The position numbers and the translations under genes were made by a program. The notes below the pieces were generated by a model. It was not told where the DNA came from. It saw only the letters and a list, made by a program, of their open reading frames with translations, and ran no database searches. A stretch of 64,000 nucleotides of DNA from Uranotaenia lowii (Eukaryota; Arthropoda; Insecta; Diptera; Culicidae), in contig NC_073692.1 in assembly GCF_029784155.1 (NCBI RefSeq), forward strand, positions 419,880,940 through 419,944,939. The letters are read 5' to 3'. This document shows positions 1 through 12,938 of this stretch, one piece after another (position 1 is the stretch's first letter; each line of letters opens with the position of its first letter).

Positions 1-174
1 CAGTTTTTTGTTAACTGAAACGTTAAATTTTATTGCATAATTTTGTAACTTTGAAATGAAATGATAAAGTTTAAGGCTCTGCTTATAAAACTTTAACTAA
101 AAATTTTAACTTTAGTGTGATTTAAAAATATCATTATCCGAAGTTTGGCGAATATTTTTTTTTTATTTGCGGAT
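1..174. other. AT-rich left edge, no gene seen
   Basis: Short AT-rich sequence before the satellite. I see no splice signals, coding pattern or repeat here. By position it should be intron of the minus-strand CUB gene, because no exon follows exon 9572-9649 in the window. Confidence 0.4.
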
Positions 175-3100
175 GTCATTTTTGTAATTTTTGTAATTTT
201 TGTAATTTTTGTCATTTTTGTCATTTTTGTCATTTTTGTCATTTTTGTCATTTTTGTCATTTTTGTCATTTTTGTCATTTTTGTAAATTTTGTATTTTTG
301 TAATTTTTGTAATTCTTGTAATTTTTGTAATTTTTGTAATTTTTGTAATTTTTGTAATTTTTGTAATTTTTGTAATTTTTGTAATTTTTGTAATTTTTGT
401 AATTTTTGTAATTTTTGTAATTTTTGTAATTTTTGTAATTTTTGTAATTTTTGTAATTTTTGTAATTTTTGTAATTTTTGTAATTTTTGTAATTTTTGTA
501 ATTTTTGTAATTTTAGTAATTTTTGCAATTTTTTGTAATTTTTGTAATTTTTGTAATTTTTGTAATTTTTGTAATTTTTGTAATTTTTGTAATTTTTGTA
601 ATTTTTGTAATTTTTGTAATTTTTGTAATTTTTAATTTTTGTAATTTTTGTAATTTTTGTAATTTTTGTAATTTTTGTAATTTTTGTAATTTTTGTAATT
701 TTTGTAATTTTTGTAATTTTTGTAATTTTTGTAATTTTTGTAATTTTGGTTATTTTTGTAATTTTTGTAATTTTCGTAATTTTAGTAATTTTTGTAATTT
801 TTGTAATTTTTGTTATTTTTGTAATTTTTGAAATTTTTGTGATTTTTGTAATTTTTTTAATTTTTGTAATTTTTGTAATTTTTGTAATTTTTGTATTTTT
901 TATATTTTTAGTATTTTTTATTATTATTGTAATTTTTGTCATTTTTGTCATTTTTGTCATTTTTGTAATTATTGTGATTTTTGTCACTTTTGTCTCTTTA
1001 GTCACTTTTGTCATATTTGTCATTTTTGTCATTTTTGTAATTTTTGTAATTTTTGTAATTTTTGTAATTTTTGTCATTTTTGTCATTTTTGTCATTTTTG
1101 TCATTTTTGCCATTTTTGTCATATTTGTCATTTTTGTCATTTTTGTCATTTTTGTCATTTTTGTCATTTTTGTCATTTTTGTCATTTTTGTCATTTTTGT
1201 CATTTTTGTCATTTTTGTCATTTTTGTCATTTTTGTCATTTTTGTCATTTTTGTCATTTTTGTCATTTTTGTCATTTTTGTCATTTTTGTCATTTTTGTC
1301 ATTTTTGTCATTTTTGTCATTTTTGTCATTTTTGTCATTTTTGTCATTTTTGTCATTTTTGTCATTTTTGTCATTTTTGTCATTTTTGTCATTTTTGTCA
1401 TTTTTGTCATTTTTGTCATTTTTGTCATTTTTGTCATTTTTGTCATTTTTGTCATTTTTGTCATTTTTGTCATTTTTGTCATTTTTGTCATTTTTTTCAT
1501 TTTTTTCATTTTTGTCATTTTTGTCATTTTTGTCATTTTTGTCATTTTTGTCATTTTTGTCATTTTTGTCATTTTTGTCATTTTTGTCATTTTTGTAATT
1601 TTTGTAATTATTGTGATTTTTGTCACTTTTGTCTCTTTAGTCACTTTTGTCACTTTTGTCATTTTTGTCATTTTTGTCATTTTTGTCATTTTTGTAATTT
1701 TTGTAATTATTGTGATTTTTGTCACTTTTGTCTCTTTAGTCACTTTTGTCACTTTTGTCATTTTTGTCATTTTTGTCATTTTTTTCATTTTTGTCATTTT
1801 TGTCATTTTTGTCATTTTTGTCATTTTTGTCATTTTTGTCATTTTTGTCATTTTTGTCATTTTTGTCATTTTTGTCATTTTTGTCATTTTTGTCATTTTT
1901 GTCATTTTTGTCATTTTTGTCATTTTTGTCATTTTTGTCATTTTTGTCATTTTTGTCATTTTTGTCATTTTTGTCATTTTTGTCATTTTTGTCATTTTTG
2001 TCATTTTTGTCATTTTTGTCATTTTTGTCATTTTTGTCATTTTTGTCATTTTTGTCATTTTTGTCATTTTTGTCATTTTTGTCATTTTTGTCATTTTTGT
2101 CATTTTTGTCATTTTTGTCATTTTTGTCATTTTTGTCATTTTTGTCATTTTTGTCATTTTTGTCATTTTTGTCATTTTTGTCATTTTTGTCATTTTTGTC
2201 ATTTTTTTCATTTTTTTCATTTTTGTCATTTTTGTCATTTTTGTCATTTTTGTCATTTTTGTCATTTTTGTCATTTTTGTCATTTTTGTCATTTTTGTCA
2301 TTTTTGTCATTTTTGTCATTTTTGTCATTTTTGTCATTTTTGTCATTTTTGTCATTTTTGTCATTTTTGTCATTTTTGTCATTTTTGTCATTTTTGTCAT
2401 TTTTGTCATTTTTGTCATTTTTGTCATTTTTGTCATTTTTGTCATTTTTGTCATTTTTGTCATTTTTGTCATTTTTGTCATTTTTGTCATTTTTGTCATT
2501 TTTGTCATTTTTGTCATTTTTGTCATTTTTGTCATTTTTGTCATTTTTGTCATTTTTGTCATTTTTGTCATTTTTGTCATTTTTGTCATTTTTGTCATTT
2601 TTGTCATTTTTGTCATTTTTGTCATTTTTGTCATTTTTGTCATTTTTGTCATTTTTGTCATTTTTGTCATTTTTGTCATTTTTGTCATTTTTGTCATTTT
2701 TGTCATTTTTGTCATTTTTGTCATTTTTGTCATTTTTGTCATTTTTGTCATTTTTGTCATTTTTGTCATTTTTGTCATTTTTGTCATTTTTGTCATTTTT
2801 GTCATTTTTGTCATTTTTGTCATTTTTGTCATTTTTGTCATTTTTGTCATTTTTGTCATTTTTGTCATTTTTGTCATTTTTGTCATTTTTGTCATTTTTG
2901 TCATTTTTGTCATTTTTGTCATTTTTGTCATTTTTGTCATTTTTGTCATTTTTGTCATTTTTGTCATTTTTGTCATTTTTGTCATTTTTGTCATTTTTGT
3001 CATTTTTGTCATTTTTGTCATTTTTGTCATTTTTGTCATTTTTGTCATTTTTGTCATTTTTGTCATTTTTGTCATTTTTGTCATTTTTGTCATTTTTGTC

Positions 3101-6100
3101 ATTTTTGTCATTTTTGTCATTTTTGTCATTTTTGTCATTTTTGTCATTTTTGTCATTTTTGTCATTTTTGTCATTTTTGTCATTTTTGTCATTTTTGTCA
3201 TTTTTGTCATTTTTGTCATTTTTGTCATTTTTGTCATTTTTGTCATTTTTGTCATTTTTGTCATTTTTGTCATTTTTGTCATTTTTGTCATTTTTGTCAT
3301 TTTTGTCATTTTTGTCATTTTTGTCATTTTTGTCATTTTTGTCATTTTTGTCATTTTTGTCATTTTTGTCATTTTTGTCATTTTTGTCATTTTTGTCATT
3401 TTTGTCATTTTTGTCATTTTTGTCATTTTTGTCATTTTTGTCATTTTTGTCATTTTTGTCATTTTTGTCATTTTTGTCATTTTTGTCATTTTTGTCATTT
3501 TTGTCATTTTTGTCATTTTTGTCATTTTTGTCATTTTTGTCATTTTTGTCATTTTTGTCATTTTTGTCATTTTTGTCATTTTTGTCATTTTTGTCATTTT
3601 TGTCATTTTTGTCATTTTTGTCATTTTTGTCATTTTTGTCATTTTTGTCATTTTTGTCATTTTTGTCATTTTTGTCATTTTGTCATTTTTGTCATTTTTG
3701 TCATTTTTGTCATTTTTGTCATTTTTGTCATTTTTGTCATTTTTGTCATTTTTGTCATTTTTGTCATTTTTGTCATTTTTGTCATTTTTGTCATTTTTGT
3801 CATTTTTGTCATTTTTGTCATTTTTGTCATTTTTGTCATTTTTGTCATTTTTGTCATTTTTGTCATTTTTGTCATTTTTGTCATTTTTGTCATTTTTGTC
3901 ATTTTTGTCATTTTTGTCATTTTTGTCATTTTTGTCATTTTTGTCATTTTTGTCATTTTTGTCATTTTTGTCATTTTTGTCATTTTTGTCATTTTTGTCA
4001 TTTTTGTCATTTTTGTCATTTTTGTCATTTTTGTCATTTTTGTCATTTTTGTCATTTTTGTCATTTTTGTCATTTTTGTCATTTTTGTCATTTTTGTCAT
4101 TTTTGTCATTTTTGTCATTTTTGTCATTTTTGTCATTTTTGTCATTTTTGTCATTTTTGTCATTTTTGTCATTTTTGTCATTTTTGTCATTTTTGTCATT
4201 TTTGTCATTTTTGTCATTTTTGTCATTTTTGTCATTTTTGTCATTTTTGTCATTTTTGTCATTTTTGTCATTTTTGTCATTTTTGTCATTTTTGTCATTT
4301 TTGTCATTTTTATCATTTTTGTCATTTTTGTCATTTTTGTCATTTTTGTCATTTTTGTCATTTTTGTCATTTTTGTCATTTTTGTCATTTTTGTCATTTT
4401 TGTCATTTTTGTCATTTTTGTCATTTTTGTCATTTTTGTCATTTTTGTCATTTTTGTCATTTTTGTCATTTTTGTCATTTTTGTCATTTTTGTCATTTTT
4501 GTCATTTTTGTCATTTTTGTCATTTTTGTCATTTTTGTCATTTTTGTCATTTTTGTCATTTTTGTCATTTTTGTCATTTTTGTCATTTTTGTCATTTTTG
4601 TCATTTTTGTCATTTTTGTCATTTTTGTCATTTTTGTCATTTTTGTCATTTTTGTCATTTTTGTCATTTTTGTCATTTTTGTCATTTTTGTCATTTTTGT
4701 CATTTTTGTCATTTTTGTCATTTTTGTCATTTTTGTCATTTTTGTCATTTTTGTCATTTTTGTCATTTTTGTCATTTTTGTCATTTTTGTCATTTTTGTC
4801 ATTTTTGTCATTTTTGTCATTTTTGTCATTTTTGTCATTTTTGTCATTTTTGTCATTTTTGTCATTTTTGTCATTTTTGTCATTTTTGTCATTTTTGTCA
4901 TTTTTGTCATTTTTGTCATTTTTGTCATTTTTGTCATTTTTGTCATTTTTGTCATTTTTGTCATTTTTGTCATTTTTGTCATTTTTGTCATTTTTGTCAT
5001 TTTTGTCATTTTTGTCATTTTTGTCATTTTTGTCATTTTTGTCATTTTTGTCATTTTTGTCATTTTTGTCATTTTTGTCATTTTTGTCATTTTTGTCATT
5101 TTTGTCATTTTTGTCATTTTTGTCATTTTTGTCATTTTTGTCATTTTTGTCATTTTTGTCATTTTTGTCATTTTTGTCATTTTTGTCATTTTTGTCATTT
5201 TTGTCATTTTTGTCATTTTTGTCATTTTTGTCATTTTTGTCATTTTTGTCATTTTTGTCATTTTTGTCATTTTTGTCATTTTTGTCATTTTTGTCATTTT
5301 TGTCATTTTTGTCATTTTTGTCATTTTTGTCATTTTTGTCATTTTTGTCATTTTTGTCATTTTTGTCATTTTTGTCATTTTTGTCATTTTTGTCATTTTT
5401 GTCATTTTTGTCATTTTTGTCATTTTTGTCATTTTTGTCATTTTTGTCATTTTTGTCATTTTTGTCATTTTTGTCATTTTTGTCATTTTTGTCATTTTTG
5501 TCATTTTTGTCATTTTTGTCATTTTTGTCATTTTTGTCATTTTTGTCATTTTTGTCATTTTTGTCATTTTTGTCATTTTTGTCATTTTTGTCATTTTTGT
5601 CATTTTTGTCATTTTTGTCATTTTTGTCATTTTTGTCATTTTTGTCATTTTTGTCATTTTTGTCATTTTTGTCATTTTTGTCATTTTTGTCATTTTTGTC
5701 ATTTTTGTCATTTTTGTCATTTTTGTCATTTTTGTCATTTTTGTCATTTTTGTCATTTTTGTCATTTTTGTCATTTTTGTCATTTTTGTCATTTTTGTCA
5801 TTTTTGTCATTTTTGTCATTTTTGTCATTTTTGTCATTTTTGTCATTTTTGTCATTTTTGTCATTTTTGTCATTTTTGTCATTTTTGTCATTTTTGTCAT
5901 TTTTGTCATTTTTGTCATTTTTGTCATTTTTGTCATTTTTGTCATTTTTGTCATTTTTGTCATTTTTGTCATTTTTGTCATTTTTGTCATTTTTGTCATT
6001 TTTGTCATTTTTGTCATTTTTGTCATTTTTGTCATTTTTGTCATTTTTGTCATTTTTGTCATTTTTGTCATTTTTGTCATTTTTGTCATTTTTGTCATTT

Positions 6101-6740
6101 TTGACATTTTTGTCATTTTTATCATTTTTATCATTTTTATCATTTTTATCATTTTTATCATTTTTGTCATTTTTGTCATTTTTGTCATTTTTGTCATTTT
6201 TGTCATTTTTGTCATTTTTGTCATTTTTGTCATTTTTGTCATTTTTGTCATTTTTGTCATTTTTGTCATTTTTGTCATTTTTGTCATTTTTGTCATTTTT
6301 GTCATTTTTGTCATTTTTGTCATTTTTGTCATTTTTGTCATTTTTGTCATTTTTGTCATTTTTGTCATTTTTGTCATTTTTGTCATTTTTGTCATTTTTG
6401 TCATTTTTGTCATTTTTGTCATTTTTGTCATTTTTGTCATTTTTGTCATTTTTGTCATTTTTGTCATTTTTGTCATTTTTGTCATTTTTGTCATTTTTGT
6501 CATTTTTGTCATTTTTGTCATTTTTGTCATTTTTGTCATTTTTGTCATTTTTGTCATTTTTGTCATTTTTGTCATTTTTGTCATTTTTGTCATTTTTGTC
6601 ATTTTTGTCATTTTTGTCATTTTTGTCATTTTTGTCATTTTTGTCATTTTTGTCATTTTTGTCATTTTTGTCATTTTTGTCATTTTTGTCATTTTTGTCA
6701 TTTTTGTCATTTTTGTCATTTTTGTTATGTTTGTCATTTT
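175..6740. repeat. Giant 9-bp satellite array 1 (TTTTTGTAA then TTTTTGTCA)
   Basis: About 730 head-to-tail 9-bp units. From about 290 to 1070 the unit is mostly TTTTTGTAA with scattered substitutions. From about 1070 onward it is TTTTTGTCA and becomes nearly perfect. Visible variants are a TTTTTTTCA doublet near 1492-1509 and again near 2206-2223, one 8-bp unit near 3675-3682, one TTTTTATCA near 4312, and five consecutive TTTTTATCA units near 6116-6163. Because the unit is 9 bp, five of six frames are open for kilobases; these ORFs are artefacts. On the host-gene strand the repeat reads TGACAAAAA. Gradients of decay (messy left side, clean right side) suggest that the right part expanded most recently. 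Confidence 0.97.
967..1780. repeat. Higher-order block inside array 1
   Basis: A diagnostic variant run (AATTATTGTG, then TCACTTTTGTCTC, then TTTAGTCAC) occurs three times, beginning at about 967, 1606 and 1705. The last two are 99 bp apart (11 monomers) and near-identical over the whole 99 bp. The first is 639 bp (71 monomers) away. This shows duplication of multi-monomer blocks, not just single-unit slippage. Confidence 0.85.
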
Positions 6741-8650
6741 TATCTCTTCTGAATTCCATTTTCTTACTTTCTTACCGACTAACCCTTTTACTCTCTTACT
6801 TACTCTCTTCCTCTCTTATTCTCTTATTCTCTTACTCTCTTACTCTCTCACTCTCTTACTTTCTTACTCTCTTACTCTTTACTCTCTCACTCTCTTACTC
6901 TCTTACTCTCTTACTCTCTTACTTTCTTACTCTCTTACTCTCTTACTCTCTTACTGTCTTACTCTCTTACTCTCTTACTCTCTTACTCTCTTACTCTCTT
7001 ACTCTTTTACTCTCTTACTCTCTTACTCTCTTACTCTCTTACTCTCTTACTCTCTTACTCTCTAATTCTCTTACTCCCTTATTCTCTTACTCTCTTACTC
7101 TCTTATTCTCTTACTCTCTTACTCTCTTACTCTCTTACTCTCTTACTCTCTTACTCTCTCACTCTCTTACTCTCTTACTCTCTTACTCTCTGATTCTCTT
7201 ACTCTCTTACTCTCTTACTCTCTTACTCTCTTACTCTCTTACTCTCTTACTCTCTTGCTCTCTTATTCTCTTACTCTCTTACTCTCTTACTCTCTTACTC
7301 TCTTATTCTCTTACTCTCTTAACCTCTTACTCTCTTACTTCCTTTCTCTCTTACTCCCTTACTCTCTTTCTCTTTTATTCTCTTACTTTCTTACTCTCTT
7401 ACTCTCTTTCTTTCTCACTCTCTTACTCTCTTACTCTCTTACTCTCTTACTCTCTTACTCTCTTACTCTCTTACTCTCTTACTCTCTTACTCTCTTACTC
7501 TCTTACTCTCTTACTCTCTTACTCTCTTACTCTCTTACTCTCTTACTCTCTTACTCTCTTACTCTCTTACTCTCTTACTCTCTTACTCTCTTACTCTCTT
7601 ACTCTCTTACTCTCTTACTCTCTTACTCTCTTACTCTCTTACTCTCTTACTCTCTTACTCTCTTACTCTCTTACTCTCTTACTCTCTTACTCTCTTACTC
7701 TCTTACTCTCTTACTCTCTTACTATCTTACTATCTTATTCTCTTACTCTCTTACTCTCTTACTCTCTTACTCTCTTACTCTCTTACTCTCTTACTCTCTT
7801 ACTCTCTTACTCTCTTACTCTCTTACTCTCTTACTCTCTTACTCTCTTACTCTCTTACTCTCTTACTCTCTTACTCTCTTACTCTCTTACTCTCTTACTC
7901 TCTTACTCTCTTACTCTCTTACTCTCTTACTCTCTTACTCTCTTACTCTCTTACTCTCTTACTCTCTTACTCTCTTACTCTCTTACTCTCTTACTCTCTT
8001 ACTCTCTTACTCTCTTACTCTCTTACTCTCTTACTCTCTTACTCTCTTACTCTCTTACTCTCTTACTCTCTTACTCTCTTACTCTCTTACTCTCTTACTC
8101 TCTTACTCTCTTACTCTCTTACTCTCTTACTCTCTTACTCTCTTACTCTCTTACTCTCTTACTCTCTTACTCTCTTACTCTCTTACTCTCTTACTCTCTT
8201 ACTCTCTTACTCTCTTACTCTCTTACTCTCTTACTCTCTTACTCTCTTACTCTCTTACTCTCTACTCTCTTACTCTCTTACTCTCTTACTCTCTTACTAT
8301 CTTATTCTCTTACTCTCTTACTCTCTTACTCTCTTACTCTCTACTCTCTTACTCTCTTACTTTTTTACTCTTTTGCTCTTTTGCTCTTTTATCCTCTTTC
8401 TCTCTTACTCTCTTACTTTCTTACAATTTTACTTTCATAGTCTTCGTATCTTTTGCTTCCTTACTCTCTCAGTAATTTACTCTCTCATTCTCTTTCTCTC
8501 TTACTCATTTACTCTCTTATGCTCTTTCACTCTCTTACTTCCTTTTTTTCTTACTCTTTGTTCACCTCGCTCTCTTACCTCATTACTCTCTTGTTAGCTT
8601 ACTCTCTCACTGGTCAACATATGAATTTTCTCAGTTTCATATTCCCGTTC
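6741..8650. repeat. 8-bp satellite array (CTCTTACT)n
   Basis: After a 45-bp junction, an 8-bp unit CTCTTACT repeats for about 1.8 kb. The 7415-8340 core is nearly perfect; both ends are degenerate (CTCTTATT, CTTTCTTACT and similar). On the host-gene strand the unit is AGTAAGAG, so every 8 bases carry GTAAGA, the core of an insect 5' splice site. The frames are open only because no stop occurs in the unit. This array directly abuts the 9-bp satellite, which is unusual. Confidence 0.95.
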
Positions 8651-9571
8651 TAGTTTTTTCTTTATCTTTCTGACTCTCGTTGTGTTTCTTACAGTTGCGA
8701 TCCTGCTTTCTTTGCATTTTCATATCTTGTTTTTCTGGTTTCTCAATCTCTTTCTCCTCCACTTTTGGCTCCTCTCTTTTTCTTTGATTTTTTACTGGTT
8801 TTCTTACTTGTTTTATATATCTTTGACCGTTTTATATTTTTCTATAGTTTAAATTTTCTCTTGTTTTCTGTTAATTACTTTCCTTCTCTTTTAGTAACAT
8901 ATTACAATATTTTTGTACTCCCTGTCACATTATTCCACTTAATTATTTTCACTGTCATCACTTTCATCTTCTCTTACTCTTTTACATGTCTTCTAACGAA
9001 AAAAGACAATTTAAGTCAGGTCACTATATTACTTTTATTTGTAAAAACCCACTTCCAACGATATCCAGATTAATGGTGAGCCAAATCAACTGGCACACGA
9101 TACTGAAACGACATCTGGCACTTCCAGCCGCTGCTGTGGCCCATCGAAATGAAGTAATTATTTATGGAGTAGGTACATCCAGTTCCCTGAACAGCACCCG
9201 ACCCTCCTTCAAAAACCCCCACCCTTCCTGGGATCGCAGTTTGTCGCAGAACGTCGGATGCAAATCTAGCTTTCCAGAAGCAATATACGGTTTCAGATTA
9301 TCCCCCGGACGGAAGCTGCTGGAAGTGGTACTGAAGCTAGTTGTGCACTGACAAGAGGAGAAACCCAAACGGCAGCATCTGGGCCACCGCAATATGTAGA
9401 GTTCCGATGTTGATGCTTCCAATAATAACACTCTCCTGTTCTGGGTTCTGCTTGCGACCTTGGCTTGGATACTCTCACAGTCAGCCCATCATACCTCCAA
9501 CTTAACAAACATGAAGCTCTAAATCGTATGGCTGCCCCTTCTGGGAAACCTCCGGCCGGCTTCAGACTTAC
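8651..9571 (-). other. Intron sequence; T-rich decay then unassigned minus-strand ORF
   Basis: 8651-9060 is T/C-rich, apparently eroded satellite. From 9070 the composition becomes balanced. A minus-strand open stretch ends with a TAA at 9162-9164. If spliced at an AG just above 9330, it would be in phase with exon 9572-9649 and add 55 codons before the stop. It does not resemble a CUB domain, so I treat this as a weak alternative-terminal-exon candidate and not as a called exon. Confidence 0.3.
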
Positions 9572-9649
9572 CGTTTGTCGCAGTCATAAAAATTTCTATT
9601 GCAGTACGATCCCGGAACCAGGTCACCATTCCATATCCTGTTGTCGTAC
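9572..9649 (-). CDS. CUB-domain protein, exon 3 of those seen (inter-domain linker)
   Basis: A 78-bp internal exon. On the minus strand a pyrimidine-rich tract ends in CGCACAG at the 5' edge, and CG|GTAAGT is the donor. It begins with one base that completes the split codon left by exon 16408-16856 (CG + G = Arg) and ends again with CG, so the phase is preserved. The peptide includes LVPGSYCNRNFYDCDK, rich in Tyr, Trp and Cys. I infer that it links the preceding CUB domain to a following extracellular domain. Function beyond a secreted or membrane role is not visible. The next exon is not in the window with certainty. Confidence 0.75.
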
Positions 9650-12600
9650 CTGTGCGGTGTGTGGGCAGCAGCAGAGCAGCAGATCGGGAAAAGAGAACAG
9701 AGAGAAAAAAAAACAATATGGAGTAAAATGAAAAATGACTTTGTATCAAGCCGGCAAAATCGGCATCGGTTCCGGGAGGTCGAATTGATGAAGAACCATC
9801 TTGATAAAAATCTGTTACAAAAATTGGGTCTGTTTCGTTAAATTATGTTTACTGCAAATTCACATGATTGTGATTTGATTTCAGCTCCATTGATCTTTTA
9901 CTTTGGTTGCCTATACAAAGGCGTTTCATATTGTCGGTGTTTTAGGAAAAAAAATTTCTTAAGATTGTCTTCTAATAGTAGTTTGATTTTAACAGAAAAT
10001 CTTAAACGGTTATATTGCTAATTTCGCTATTTTAATCATTTTGTGCAGAGTTCGTCCATATGGCTATTCCGCTGGACCTGAAACGAGAAAAAAAACTCAA
10101 AACGGGAGATAAAGTTCCCTTCCGAGGTTTTTTTGTGAGCTGTTACGTTATAGCCGAACAAGAACCAGACCCATGCAAAATGAACCCGCAATGGCTCGCT
10201 AGAATTCGAGAAACACGTTCGTCCGTTCCCCAGGACGATCACATCAGGTTGCGGGGGATTACCCAGAATGATTGATATGCTGGTAATTTATTTCCGGTGA
10301 ATTTCATTATTCCCACCGCGAATGAAGGGGACGTTTCGACCTTTCCCACACTACTCCTTCGACTTTGGCCGGAAATTTTTACTTTATCTCCTGCTAAAGT
10401 TTGGAGGAAAATCTCCAATTGAAGCTGAATAGCAATAAAAAATGGACGCAGAAATAATTTGAAGTACCCGATTCAAGTTTGGAATGTAGATCCTCCAATA
10501 ATAAAAAGAATCAAACGATTTCGCAGTCATTGCATTCGGTAGAAGAAATATGATGTTTTCTCACAAACATTGTGATTCATTGTAATTGTTTAGCTTGAGA
10601 ACATCTTAAAATCTAAACATGCACAAGTAAAAATATTAAATTTTACTCAAAATACGCATTCCATAGTTTCACAGTTCCAACTTGTCCAGAAAATTTTATT
10701 AACTCGAAACAAAACGAGAAACATTCGATACAAATCTCTTCCCAATGCACAGTTCCTGACAGGTCTCAAACTGAAAAAGGTTCTTGTTGGTTTTAGCTAA
10801 CGAATTCATCAGCCAGCATAGAACTGAGCAAAAACTCGGAACGAAACATTCCAACAAAGCTGATGCAATTAAAAATCCTAACCATATCCTTTTTCTAAAC
10901 TACAAAACAACAACAACAAAAAAAACACATCTCCCCGTCATCGGTGCATTCCCCATACTTTGCAAATAAAAATTTGTGCAACATTGCGTTTGCAATTTCA
11001 TCTGATCCAAATTCAATAAAAAAGAAACAACGAAAAAATAAACAACAACACAAAACATATTGATGGACCAGGTTAAATCAGGAAAATCGAACAGACTAAC
11101 AAAAAATACCAACTAGCAAAACGTTGGGGCGGGGAAATGAAAATTGAAAATTCCATTAAGTAATAAACTATACAGTCTAGCTTTACGATTTCATACAGCC
11201 AGTCAGACAGACTAGCTGTTCTCTCCGCCAGCGTCACAAAAACAAAAACAGAGTTGCATATGCTATGATTTTATTGGATCAATATGGATATTTTTAATAG
11301 TAACGCTCAAATGAAGGTTACTTTCATATTAAGTGTGATTCATCCAAGTTGAGAATGAAATATTTTAAAAACAAGCGTAAATCAATCAACAATGGCTACT
11401 TAGGACTTTTAAACTTACAACGATGAGATCAAATCTCGGTTATTGCAAGAATTGAAATCTAGGAAAATAATCAATATCAAAAATCATCACATAACAAGAA
11501 TCGAAACAGTGTTCATAATTAACCCATACAAAAACAAGGAAAGAACTATGAACATACGGAGTAACTATGAATAAGCGTTTCGCGCCCACAAGCTTTATTT
11601 TCAAGATAATAAACAAAAATCTTAAAATGAAGGGGAACCAGTCATTCATTTTAGGGTACTTTCCAGAATTTTAACATTAAGGAGGTACTTTTTTGAGCTG
11701 ATAATATTGAAAAACTGAGAAATTTTGTTCATAACTACTCCATATAACCCTATTAGGTATTGAAGATTTTTACTCATTTCATAACTTTGTCGAAGACCTC
11801 AAAACGATTTGACTTATGCTTTTAGAAAAAAGATTCCATATGCTTAAAACTGTTATTTAAACTACCACTAAGTGCTATTTACTTTCTTCTCATATTTCAA
11901 AATAACTCGTGGTTTTCGAAAAGTTGATAATGGAATCAAAACCTTCGTTTTCATAACCAAAATTAATTTAAAAATCGAGTTATTTTAGTTCATATTTGAA
12001 AAAAAAAATCTCGAATCCAAAAACATTAGCATCTTCTACATTTTGACTTTCACTCTGTAACTGTTTGAATTTTTGAAGAATTTATCAACCTTTTCAAAAA
12101 TTTTCTAAAATTTTATTCGTTTACCACTTCAGGATTTTCGGAAAAATCTAAGAGGAAGTGGGGGAAAGGAGGTCCAAAGCAGAATTAGATATTTTTTCCA
12201 GCCTTATATGTGCTTATATATTTGGAATCACTGCTCTCAAATTATTTGAAATTAGCTCTCGAACTCTTTGTACCTAGGAAAAATGTGATATTTTGCCTTG
12301 TTTCATACGAGGTGTTGTTAAACTGTTTTTAAACGGCTTTTTAAACACGATTTTTTACACGGTTTCTGAGAGAATATTAAAAGTTATTTGCAATGGAAAA
12401 CACTCAGCTAAGCTCTGAGACTTGAAAAGTAGGAGACTTTAGACCTAAGACATGATAGTTGATAGTATCAGGCTACTAGAATTTTTTTAGCACCTATACG
12501 GACCAGAATAATCCGGATTATTTTATCTAAATACCTGGCAATATCCGAGCATTTGATTTCAAAATTGTGAGGCAATATCAGGACAAATTTGGTCTCAAAC

Positions 12601-12804
12601 CTGGAAAAACTGAACAAAAATTACGAGAGAAAACTTGAATATAGTGTTTTTAAAGTATTTTAGGCTTCCAAAAATCTTTCAGGATTCAAATCAAATTTTA
12701 TGATTCTGTCTTGGTACATTTCGTACCTTAAACTTTAAAGTTATCAAAATTTCAAGGTGATTGAAAAATTTCAGAGAAAAATGGGGGCCAAGAAAAAAAA
12801 AGAA
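9650..12804 (-). other. Intron (6.76 kb intron, distal part), no recognised feature
   Basis: AT-rich sequence between exon 9572-9649 and the repeats described next. Open frames are short and lack domain character. Parts (for example 11650-12500) have the texture of old interspersed repeats, but I cannot assign a family. Confidence 0.5.
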
Positions 12805-12938
12805 CATAAGTCGTAAATATCATGTTTTTCTCGAAAAACTATACTATGGCCCACCGACAGGACATGAACTCGCAATCTTGCCGGTTTAGTGTGAGCCATT
12901 GTATCTTTTTCGAGAAATTTATGATATTTACGGCTTAG
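12805..12938. repeat. Imperfect inverted repeat with tRNA-like core
   Basis: Arms at about 12805-12849 and 12896-12938 are imperfect reverse complements; both contain a GTAAATATCAT-like core and TCTCGAAAAA. The roughly 46-bp centre, read on the minus strand, contains a GGCTCA-like segment and GCGAGTTCATGTCC, which resembles a pol III B box. It may be a SINE- or MITE-like element; the family is unknown to me. Confidence 0.5.

Noticed and set aside
163..8475. ORFs of up to about 2564 codons on both strands
   Set aside because: They are direct translations of 9-bp and 8-bp satellites; period 9 keeps five of six frames open without selection.
175..8600. CRISPR-like array
   Set aside because: There are no spacers; the units are contiguous short satellites in a eukaryotic intron.
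10036..10275. Opposed 68- and 71-codon ORFs
   Set aside because: The minus-strand one has a TTTCAG acceptor-like site, but no phase-compatible continuation with the CUB exons and no domain.
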